A program made the translations under genes and the position numbers. A stretch of 64,000 bases of DNA, taken from the NCBI GenBank assembly GCA_964412895.1, contig CAYPQK010000002.1, forward strand, positions 1-64,000, in the 5' to 3' direction. The notes beneath the pieces were generated by a model. That model did no database searches. It was not told the origin of the DNA and saw only the letters and a list, made by a program, of their open reading frames with translations. The DNA is from CALMRE01 sp964412895. GTDB taxonomy: Bacteria > UBP6 > UBA1177 > JAKLFG01. Below are positions 1 to 7,137 of this stretch, piece after piece; the stretch's first letter is position 1, and the number at the start of each line of letters is the position of its first letter.

Positions 1-887
1 CCAACAGCACCGGGAGTTACGACTGTTCCTGCTCGCTCAACTTCGAAGAGAAACTGGGCTCCTGCTACGATATCGATGAGTGTGCTCTGGGCACCGACAA
101 CTGCGCCGATACCATCGCGACCTGTACTAATACCCCCGGTTCGTTCACCTGCACCTGCAACAGTTACTACTCCGGCGACGGCACAAGTTGTTCGTTCTGC
201 AACACCGACGGCCAGTGCGGTAGCGGTTGCACTGCTTGCGGCGGCGGCACGACGAAGTGTAAGGACAACGGCAACGGGACCAGCCAGTGTGTCCAGTGCA
301 TCGACAACAGCCAGTGCAACACCGGCGCGGGAGAGGTATGCAATGCCTCGAATGTCTGTCAGAACACCTGTCCGTCGGGGCTTTCGTTAGCCACTTGGGC
401 GAGCGGCGACGACGGCTGGAGCAAAGACGGCCTGTGGCGCCGCGATGGCGGCGGCTATATGGTAGCCGGGTCAACGACCTCGTATAGCTCTTCGTACACT
501 CAGAACCTGACCTATGGCACGAATGTTGATCTGTCGGGGTGCACGACCGCGACGCTTCGTTTCTCGGTGCGGCTGGAGGATGACGAATCTTATTCGCCGG
601 ACAGCGACAAGTCGGAGCGATTGTATGTGCGATGCTCGGGCGATGCCGGAGCGAACTGGACGAACCTGACCCCCAATCCGTGGCCGTCGAACCAGAGTGC
701 CTGTTCGACCAGTTATTGCGATGGCGGCGAGGGGAACGATCGCAGTTTCAGCTGGACGAGCCAAGCGATAGATGTTCCGGTTAATTGTCGTACCGTTCAG
801 ACGCGATTCCAATTCCAAGCGAAAGGCTCCAGCGTGTGGCGGCTGATGAATCCCGGTTGGTATGTCGACACGGTGACGGTGAACTGA
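1..887 (+). CDS. Secreted EGF-like cysteine-rich protein, C-terminal part
   Basis: This is the 3' end of a gene whose start lies outside the window; the first full codon is at base 3. The visible 294 residues begin with EGF-like modules: a calcium-binding type start (DIDECALGTDNC) followed by CTNTPGSFTCTC. More Cys-Gly-rich repeats follow up to about residue 120. The last ~170 residues contain few cysteines and look like a beta-sandwich domain rich in Ser, Thr and Tyr (SLATWASGDDGWSKDGLW). Calcium-binding EGF modules are extracellular adhesion or scaffold units, so an exported surface protein is inferred. The signal peptide is not visible. The lipoprotein gene downstream starts 24 bases after the stop and may be co-transcribed. 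No enzymatic motif was seen. Confidence 0.8.
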   Translation, partial: NSTGSYDCSCSLNFEEKLGSCYDIDECALGTDNCADTIATCTNTPGSFTCTCNSYYSGDGTSCSFCNTDGQCGSGCTACGGGTTKCKDNGNGTSQCVQCIDNSQCNTGAGEVCNASNVCQNTCPSGLSLATWASGDDGWSKDGLWRRDGGGYMVAGSTTSYSSSYTQNLTYGTNVDLSGCTTATLRFSVRLEDDESYSPDSDKSERLYVRCSGDAGANWTNLTPNPWPSNQSACSTSYCDGGEGNDRSFSWTSQAIDVPVNCRTVQTRFQFQAKGSSVWRLMNPGWYVDTVTVN

Positions 888-911
888 ATGACCGATATTT
901 TGGAGGATGCG

Positions 912-2843
912 ATGAAACTCTTTTCTTTCTTTGTTGCCGCGCTGGGCGTTGTGCTGCTGGCGGGTTGTACTCCGACCGATGAGGGCGATCCGTACATCGG
1001 CGTCGGCGAACCCTGTTCAGGCGACGGCACCATCTGCTCGTCCGACGGCGAGGACCTCCTGAAATGCGAGAACAGCGCGCTGGTGCTGTTCGAGGACTGC
1101 GCGGCGGCAAGCAAGGACTGCAAGAACGGCGCCTGCGTCGAGCGCTCCAATGTGGGCGACACCTGCGAAGGCACCGGCTCGATATGCGCGGGAGACAAGA
1201 TACTCTCGTGTCAGGACAGCAAACTGGTCGAGACCTTCGACTGCGCGACGCAGAACAAGGACTGCAAGGAAGAGGGCGGCGCGGCGGTCTGTGTCGATAA
1301 GGTAGTGCCCGACAACGCCCAACCCGACTCCGACGATCCGGCGACCGAGGAAGAACCGACCGACGGCGATGTGGAACCGGTTGACGGCGACACCGGCGGC
1401 GGCCAGTGCACCCCCGGCGACACGATAGAATGCTTCCAAGGTCCGAGCGGCTCGAAGGGTGTCGGCCCCTGCAAGGCGGGGCAATCGCTTTGTGCGGCGA
1501 GCGGTTTCTGGGGTCCGTGCGAAGGGCAGGTCCTTCCCGAAATGGAGATCTGTCTGGACGGTATCGATCAGGACTGCACCGGCGCCGATCTGACACCCGA
1601 AGAAGCCATAGACATCGACGGCGACGGCATCACCGTCTGTCAGGGCGACTGCTGTGAAGAGGACTACCAGTGTCCCGGCACCGATCCGGCCTTCGTCACC
1701 CCCGAGGGTGCCGAGATAGTGGGCAACGGCGTCGACGACAACTGCAACGGCCATATCGACGAGGTCGCCTCATGCGACAACGGTCTGTCGGTCAGCGAAG
1801 ATACGGCGACCAGCGCGGTGGCGCTCGCCAAAAGCATGGGCATCTGCGATCCGTGGCTGGTATCGGCCGAACTCGGCCTTGCCGGTACCCCGGCGGTCGA
1901 GGACATCTGCGACGGGTCCGAGGGAAGTTGCACTCAGATGAACCGTCCGTCGCTGGAAAAGCCCTATTTCGACGGCTCCTACCAGACCTACGCCGTTCCC
2001 TCGATGTTCGGCAGCGTGCTGACGGCGAAAGAGGGTATGGCCCTGTCGGTCCTTTCGACCGGTCCGTGGGATGCCCCGACCGGCAACGCCGCCGAGGCGA
2101 CCCTCGCCGCGGGCGACATGAAGACCGCCAGCGGCGTCCCCGAAGACTGGATCAACAAGCAGCCCGACTGTGTGGCGCCCAAAGCCCCTTCGTGCGGCGG
2201 CGTGCCGCCCGATCCGACCACCGAGAACTCCTGTTCCGGCAAGCCGGCCTTCGTGGTGCAGGACCCGATCATGCTGACGGTCAAGGTCAAGGTGCCGGTC
2301 AACGCGCTCGCCTTCAAACTGAACAGCTACTTCTGCTCGATAGAATATCCGAACACCGTCTGCAATTCGGCGAACTACAACGACTTCTTCATCGCACTGC
2401 TCGATTCCACCTATAACGAGGCGAATCCCGGCTCCGCCACCCCGAATCCCTACGACAAGAACCTCGCGAAGGACGCGGCGGGCAACCCGGTCGGCGTCGA
2501 TCTGGCCCCGGCGGGACTGTTCAAGGTCTGTAATACCAACTGTAAAGGCTTCGGCTACGACACCAATAAATGGGGCTTCTGTACCGGCGACGCCGAACTG
2601 GCCGGCACCGGCTTCGGGTCCTACTACATGAACGGCACCTGCATGGGCGGCAACGGCTGCACCGGCTGGCTCACCACGCAGGGCAATGTCGTCCCGGGCG
2701 AAGAGATCACCCTGCGGTTCGCCATCTTCGAACAGGGTACCGTCGCCTACGGACCCGACCATTCGTGGGATTCGACGGTCCTGCTGGATAACTTCCAGTG
2801 GCTTCTCAAGCAGGTCACACCGGGGACCGGCGGTCAGGAATAA
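912..2843 (+). CDS. Lipoprotein with MopE-type motifs and choice-of-anchor-L-like domain
   Basis: The protein has 643 residues. I chose ATG 912 because GGAGG at 902-906 sits just upstream and the next residues form a lipoprotein signal ending in LLAGC; the open frame extends upstream to 888 without a ribosome site. Cys-rich pairs occupy about residues 25-130, then an acidic Pro/Asp/Glu linker. Two putative metal-binding MopE-type motifs follow (CLDGIDQDCTGAD and NGVDDNCNGHIDE). The C-terminal ~350 residues contain AVALAKSMGICDP and NYNDFFIALLDS, which resemble choice-of-anchor-L proteins common in Myxococcota. It should be exported and lipid-anchored. Substrate or partner is unknown. The EFR1-like gene follows after 17 bases. 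Confidence 0.8.
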   Translation: MKLFSFFVAALGVVLLAGCTPTDEGDPYIGVGEPCSGDGTICSSDGEDLLKCENSALVLFEDCAAASKDCKNGACVERSNVGDTCEGTGSICAGDKILSCQDSKLVETFDCATQNKDCKEEGGAAVCVDKVVPDNAQPDSDDPATEEEPTDGDVEPVDGDTGGGQCTPGDTIECFQGPSGSKGVGPCKAGQSLCAASGFWGPCEGQVLPEMEICLDGIDQDCTGADLTPEEAIDIDGDGITVCQGDCCEEDYQCPGTDPAFVTPEGAEIVGNGVDDNCNGHIDEVASCDNGLSVSEDTATSAVALAKSMGICDPWLVSAELGLAGTPAVEDICDGSEGSCTQMNRPSLEKPYFDGSYQTYAVPSMFGSVLTAKEGMALSVLSTGPWDAPTGNAAEATLAAGDMKTASGVPEDWINKQPDCVAPKAPSCGGVPPDPTTENSCSGKPAFVVQDPIMLTVKVKVPVNALAFKLNSYFCSIEYPNTVCNSANYNDFFIALLDSTYNEANPGSATPNPYDKNLAKDAAGNPVGVDLAPAGLFKVCNTNCKGFGYDTNKWGFCTGDAELAGTGFGSYYMNGTCMGGNGCTGWLTTQGNVVPGEEITLRFAIFEQGTVAYGPDHSWDSTVLLDNFQWLLKQVTPGTGGQE

Positions 2844-2860
2844 CATTTCGGATCCCGTTC

Positions 2861-3700
2861 ATGAAAGTTGCTCTCCGCTACTTTTCCGGCACCGGGAACA
2901 CCGCGTGGCTTGCCGATCAACTGAAGAGCGCTCTGGAAAAGCGGAGCGCCGCCGTCTCGATAGGCGCCATCGGGCTTGACAAAGGTCCGCAGATACCGGA
3001 TGGTCCGCTGAAATTCATCGTCTGTTTCCCGGTCTACGGACTCGACGCGCCCCCCTTTGTGCAGGAATGGGCCGGACGGCTGCCGGAGGGGGAGGGGAGA
3101 GACGCGGTCCTCGTCCGCTCTCCCGGCGATCCTTTCTTCGACGGCGGGACCACCCGGACGATGCGGCGCCTGCTCGAAGGGCGCGGCTGGCGGGTGCGGG
3201 TAGAGCGGATGATCGTCATGCCGCCCAATGTTTTCCTCCGGGTCAGCGACGATCTCGCGGCGCTCCTGCTCGCGGCGGCCCACCGCCGTATCGCGACACT
3301 CGCCGACGACATTGTCGGCGGCAAAGAACTGCTTGAAGACTCCGGTTCTTTTGTCCATTACTGCTCCCGTGCCTGCAACCTCCTACTGGCGCACCACGGG
3401 TTCCGGTTCGGTCGCGATCTGCGGGCGAATAAAATGTGTACCCGGTGCGGTCTGTGTGTCCGCGAATGTCCCTCCAACACCATCACGATGACCGCCGACG
3501 GCATCCGGTTCGGCGACCACTGTCAGGTCTGCCTCCGCTGTGTAGCTCGTTGTCCGGTAAAAGCGATAAGTTCCCGGTTCTATAACTGGTTCTCGGTCGA
3601 GAACTACGACCTTCCCGCGCTCGACAAAACCGATCTTTCACCGTTGAAACTCCGCTCGTGGTTCGAACGACGCTACCGGAAATATCTGGAACGATCATAA
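2861..3700 (+). CDS. EFR1-family flavodoxin/ferredoxin-like iron-sulfur protein
   Basis: The protein has 279 residues. It starts at ATG 2861, where MKVALRYFSGTGNTAWLADQL forms the flavodoxin-like FMN phosphate loop (SGTGNT). The middle carries the flavodoxin-like fold found in EFR1 proteins. Two 4Fe-4S motifs lie near the C-terminus: CTRCGLCVRECP and CQVCLRCVARCP. The family is thought to move electrons in the cytoplasm; its partner is unknown. An upstream in-frame extension to 2798 overlaps the previous lipoprotein gene and has no ribosome site, so it was not used. The gene sits between two lipoprotein genes with gaps of under 20 bases, an odd place for a cytosolic redox protein, which suggests simple co-transcription. 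Confidence 0.88.
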   Translation: MKVALRYFSGTGNTAWLADQLKSALEKRSAAVSIGAIGLDKGPQIPDGPLKFIVCFPVYGLDAPPFVQEWAGRLPEGEGRDAVLVRSPGDPFFDGGTTRTMRRLLEGRGWRVRVERMIVMPPNVFLRVSDDLAALLLAAAHRRIATLADDIVGGKELLEDSGSFVHYCSRACNLLLAHHGFRFGRDLRANKMCTRCGLCVRECPSNTITMTADGIRFGDHCQVCLRCVARCPVKAISSRFYNWFSVENYDLPALDKTDLSPLKLRSWFERRYRKYLERS

Positions 3701-3719
3701 AGAAACAACGGGGGTGTTG

Positions 3720-5492
3720 ATGAAAATTTCTTATGTTCTCATGGTGTTGCTGTTGTTGTTCGCCTGTTCTTCGCCCAAGGAGAACCCGGCGGTTGACGGC
3801 GACCAACTCGTGGTTTCCGACGAAGATCAGTCGGATCAGACCGATCAGTCGGATCAATCGAATGAAGCCGAGGTGTCCGATCAATCTGACGCGCCGATCC
3901 CCGACGAGGATATGGTCATCCCGGTCACCTGCGGCAACAGCGCGACCGATCTGGGAGAAGAGTGCGACGGCGACGCGAAGAACTGCGCCGACATCGATGC
4001 CTCCTATACCGGCGGCGTCGCGGTCTGCAAAGAGGACTGTTCCGGCTACGATACCGCATCCTGTCAGGGCGGCACCGACGACGATAGCGAAGTCGACGAC
4101 GAGACGACCGACAGCGACGCGGCGCCCGATCTCTCTCCCGATGTGGATATGAATGTCTGGCCGGAATGCACGCTGGACGGCGACTGCAACTCCTCCACGC
4201 GGAGTTGTTATCAGGGTATCTGTCGTGACAAATGTACGATCTATATCAACGAGTGCGAATGGAAGCCGTCGGGCGATATCTGTTCCGGCGGGCTCTGCGT
4301 CGAATGTCTGAAGGACGCCGACTGCCCCGGCACCCGCTACACCTGCGACACCACGAAACTGGTCTGCGTCGACAAACCGTTCGACCCCTCCAAGACCAAG
4401 ATCGGCGTCTTCTACCATACTTGGCACTGCCCCTCGGCCGGGGAGATCCACGATGTGTCGAAGTGCCTTGCCGGAGATGAATCGTGGCCGGCATGGCCCT
4501 CCGATCCGAATGCCCAGACCTCGTTCTGGTGGGCCGAACCGCAGGATGGATACTACTGCCTGACCGACAACACGGCGCTCCTGACCAAACACGCCGAGAT
4601 GCTCCGCGACATGGGGGCCGACTTCGTCTTCGTCGATGTGACCAATCACAATTACAACACGAGTTCGCTGTGCAGTCAGCCCGAAGCGATGATCATACAG
4701 CCGTTCACCTCGATGGTGAATGTCTGGAAAACGATAACGGGGGCGCCCAAGATCGTGCCGTGGGTCCCGGTCTCCGATTGTCCGACCTACTTCCCCGCGG
4801 ACCAATGTACCCATCCCGACAACACCTACATCGTCTACACCCTCCTCAATATCCTCGCGGGCACCGGCATGACCTTCGAATATCAGGGGAAGCCGCTGAT
4901 TATCGTCACCGAGAACGACACCTATCCGGTCAGCGAATCGAAACTATCCGCCCTTTCGACGAACTACACGATCCGCAAGATGTGGGCCAACGAGGCGGAC
5001 GGGACGCCCGAATGGAGTTACATGGAGAAATGCGACGAGTCGCCCACGGCCAGTTCCCCCTGTTTTCAGCGGGCCGCCATGCTCGGCGGGGCGAAGGAGC
5101 AGGTCCCGATCTCGACGGCGTATCAGGCCGACTACATGAGCCACACCACCACGGCGACCCCCAAACACAACGGCAAGACCTTCCGCAAGCAGTTCGAGAC
5201 CCTGCTGGATAACCCCGATATCCCGATCGCGACGATCACCGGCTGGAACGAATGGATCGTCGGTCGCTGGAAATGCGGCTCGCCGGCGTGCGATTGCGGG
5301 AACTCGTTCGACGCGACCTACGGCTGTTTCCTCGATCAGTACACCTACGAATACAACCGCGATATCGAACCGGCCAAGAACGATCCGCTCGGCGACTACT
5401 ATTATCGACTGGTGAAGTCCTGCATCGCGCTGTTCCGCGCCGGCGGCCGGTGCGACGCCACCCACGCCAACGATCTCTGTTGTAAGGACTGA
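3720..5492 (+). CDS. Lipoprotein with GH99/WbsX-like glycosidase domain
   Basis: The protein has 590 residues. ATG 3720 is preferred to GTG 3714 or TTG 3717 because it opens directly into the signal peptide MKISYVLMVLLLLFAC with the lipid-anchor Cys at 16. An acidic linker with DQSDQTDQSDQS follows, then Cys-rich segments to about residue 220. From about residue 225 the sequence (KIGVFYHTWHCP, WWAEPQDGYY, MGADFVFVDVTNHN and near the end ITGWNEWIVGRW) resembles TIM-barrel domains of the GH99/GH71/WbsX group, which act on or near polysaccharides. The exact glycan is unknown. The protein should be exported and anchored to a membrane. It probably shares a transcript with the two genes upstream. 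Confidence 0.72.
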   Translation: MKISYVLMVLLLLFACSSPKENPAVDGDQLVVSDEDQSDQTDQSDQSNEAEVSDQSDAPIPDEDMVIPVTCGNSATDLGEECDGDAKNCADIDASYTGGVAVCKEDCSGYDTASCQGGTDDDSEVDDETTDSDAAPDLSPDVDMNVWPECTLDGDCNSSTRSCYQGICRDKCTIYINECEWKPSGDICSGGLCVECLKDADCPGTRYTCDTTKLVCVDKPFDPSKTKIGVFYHTWHCPSAGEIHDVSKCLAGDESWPAWPSDPNAQTSFWWAEPQDGYYCLTDNTALLTKHAEMLRDMGADFVFVDVTNHNYNTSSLCSQPEAMIIQPFTSMVNVWKTITGAPKIVPWVPVSDCPTYFPADQCTHPDNTYIVYTLLNILAGTGMTFEYQGKPLIIVTENDTYPVSESKLSALSTNYTIRKMWANEADGTPEWSYMEKCDESPTASSPCFQRAAMLGGAKEQVPISTAYQADYMSHTTTATPKHNGKTFRKQFETLLDNPDIPIATITGWNEWIVGRWKCGSPACDCGNSFDATYGCFLDQYTYEYNRDIEPAKNDPLGDYYYRLVKSCIALFRAGGRCDATHANDLCCKD

Positions 5493-5521
5493 ACGAACTG
5501 TAGAAAGCGGGGGAGTAGGGG

Positions 5522-5896
5522 ATGGGCGAGAATAGCGAAAAGAAGCCGACCAAATTCGAGAACTGGCTGCTGGTCATCGTACTGCTGGTGGTACTCGGGT
5601 TCACCGTCGGGCCGATCGTGGCGGGGAAATTCAGCCGGGCCACGGTGCTTGAGGGGGGCGTCATGACCGAGGCGAAGATCGTCAGCGTCGTCGACACCAG
5701 CGCACGGTTCAACAGCGATCCGGTGGTGACCATTGAGTTGCTGGTGGTGGGGGATGACGGCGAGGAGTTCCCGGCGAAGTTGAAACTTCCGCTCTCGCCG
5801 GTACGGCTCAACGAACTGCAGGTCGGCAAGACCATCCCGGTCAAATACGACCCGAACGACCGCACCAAAGTCGCACTGGTACTTGAGGAGAAATAA
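5522..5896 (+). CDS. DUF3592-like single-pass membrane protein
   Basis: The protein has 124 residues and starts at ATG 5522 behind a G-rich ribosome site (GGGGGAG). One transmembrane helix covers about residues 14-36 (NWLLVIVLLVVLGFTVG). The rest is a small beta-rich domain ending in VGKTIPVKYDPNDRTKVALV, which matches the DUF3592 style of 'P-V-x-Y-D-P-x-D' ending. A second member of the same family lies at 6601-6993, so this is a duplicated pair separated by an AT-rich gene. Function is unknown; the soluble domain probably faces the periplasm. Confidence 0.7.
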   Translation: MGENSEKKPTKFENWLLVIVLLVVLGFTVGPIVAGKFSRATVLEGGVMTEAKIVSVVDTSARFNSDPVVTIELLVVGDDGEEFPAKLKLPLSPVRLNELQVGKTIPVKYDPNDRTKVALVLEEK

Positions 5897-5898
5897 CC

Positions 5899-6480
5899 AT
5901 GAAAAAACCTTTGAAACACATGGAACAAAAAGACATAGAATCCTTTGTAAATAAGCTTTTTGAAGAGATAAAAAAGACAAAAATCTACGACAGGTTTACT
6001 TTGGAAGATATCAAATCGATAAAAGATGACAACCTTGACCATGCAATATGGGACTACATCCTGAAAAATGTGCTCAAAGATGATTGGTCGAACGATTATC
6101 AGAAAATTACGGCTTTGCCTAAAGGGTTTCAATATGTTTTTGCGACGATGAATCTTGAAAACGAAGTACACAATGGTGGCTTTAATCAATATTTTTACAA
6201 TTCATCAGGACAGTTTGCGGAAGAAGCATATCTTGGTTATCTAGCTTTCGGTTCAAAGAAAATGGCAAGTATAGTAGAAGGAGCTGTAAAAACACTTTTC
6301 AAAGAAATGGCTCTATACAAAAAAACAAAAGAAGCTGGAACGATAGAAGCTTTTATTGAATCATATGAAGAAACAGAGTTAGGCGAATGGGATGATTTGT
6401 TTTATCAGTACGCCAAAGACATACAGAAACTTCGAGTCAAATATATCCGAAAACAAGCCGCATTGTTTGTTACTTCCTAG
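5899..6480 (+). CDS. DMP19/DUF4375-like protein on AT-rich DNA
   Basis: The protein has 193 residues. The central part (YVFATMNLENEVHNGGFNQ followed by YFYNSSGQFAEEAYLGYLAF) matches the DMP19/DUF4375 family, whose eukaryote-named member was called a DNA mimic; the bacterial role is not established. It is rich in Lys, Glu and Asp. The coding DNA is far more AT-rich than both flanks and uses AAA and GAA codons heavily, which suggests recent transfer. It begins two bases after the stop of the DUF3592-like gene and has no ribosome site of its own beyond that junction, so translation may be coupled. It sits exactly between two paralogues. Confidence 0.8.
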   Translation: MKKPLKHMEQKDIESFVNKLFEEIKKTKIYDRFTLEDIKSIKDDNLDHAIWDYILKNVLKDDWSNDYQKITALPKGFQYVFATMNLENEVHNGGFNQYFYNSSGQFAEEAYLGYLAFGSKKMASIVEGAVKTLFKEMALYKKTKEAGTIEAFIESYEETELGEWDDLFYQYAKDIQKLRVKYIRKQAALFVTS

Positions 6481-6547
6481 CAATCGTTAAAATATTCGAC
6501 AAAAAATTTTCTGATTAGCACAAAAGGGGGATCCCCACCAAACAAAT

Positions 6548-6575
6548 TTGCCTTCTCAAACCGCCGCGCTAAAAT
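6548..6575 (+). promoter_or_regulatory. Sigma70-like promoter for the second DUF3592-like gene
   Basis: TTGCCT at 6548-6553, a 16-base spacer and TAAAAT at 6570-6575, 26 bases ahead of ATG 6601. Confidence 0.6.
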
Positions 6576-6600
6576 GGGGTGTCTTTCTGGGGAGGAAAAC

Positions 6601-6993
6601 ATGGCATTAAACGACATGAAAGTGGCGTGGAATCGGCGCTCGAAGTTCGAGCAGTGGCTGTTCATCATCATCGTGCTGGCAGTGATCGGCGCGACCGCGT
6701 GGTCGTTCGTACCGGGTCGGACCAGCCAGTCTGCGGCTATCGAAGAAGGTGTCGGCGCTCCGGCAAAGGTGATCCGTGTTCACGACACCGCCGAAGGTCT
6801 CACCGCCGGTTCGATCGTCGCGGTCGACCTCGCGGTGACCGACCGGATGGGGAAGGAATTCGCGGCGTCGATCAAAATGCCGCTGTCGTTCATCCGCGCC
6901 TACGACCTGAAAGCGGGGAAACCGGTATCGGTCAAGTACGACCCGAATGACCGCACGAAGCTCACGCTGGTGGCGGAAGAGAAAAAGCCCTGA
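6601..6993 (+). CDS. DUF3592-like single-pass membrane protein, paralogue
   Basis: The protein has 130 residues. ATG 6601 follows GGGGAGG at about 6590-6595; the in-frame ATG at 6574 lies inside the -10 box and was rejected. One transmembrane helix spans about residues 16-37 (FEQWLFIIIVLAVIGATAW). The C-terminus KPVSVKYDPNDRTKLTLVAEE closely parallels the paralogue at 5522-5896. Unlike that copy it has its own promoter. The similarity of the pair and the AT-rich gene between them suggest duplication followed by insertion, or capture of the inserted gene by recombination between copies. Function is unknown. Confidence 0.7.
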   Translation: MALNDMKVAWNRRSKFEQWLFIIIVLAVIGATAWSFVPGRTSQSAAIEEGVGAPAKVIRVHDTAEGLTAGSIVAVDLAVTDRMGKEFAASIKMPLSFIRAYDLKAGKPVSVKYDPNDRTKLTLVAEEKKP

Positions 6994-7137
6994 CCGGCTT
7001 CCGCGAAACAAGTTACCTTCCGCCTCAAACAATATAAGTTGTTTTCTTTGCTTGCTTTCTTGTTATCTATTGGATATAGTGCCCTACTGGGTCGAAGGGA
7101 AGCTTTCCAAAAGAAAGTAAGGAAGAGGTCAAGACGC

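Noticed and set aside
6527..6536. Palindrome GGGGATCCCC as a terminator of the DMP19-like gene
   Set aside because: No loop of adequate size and no T run follow; it is too short to call.
7013..7040. Promoter-like TTACCT with TATAAG or TAAGTT before the CheB-CheR gene
   Set aside because: Spacing is 14 for the better -10 box and the alternative is weak; not reliable enough to list.
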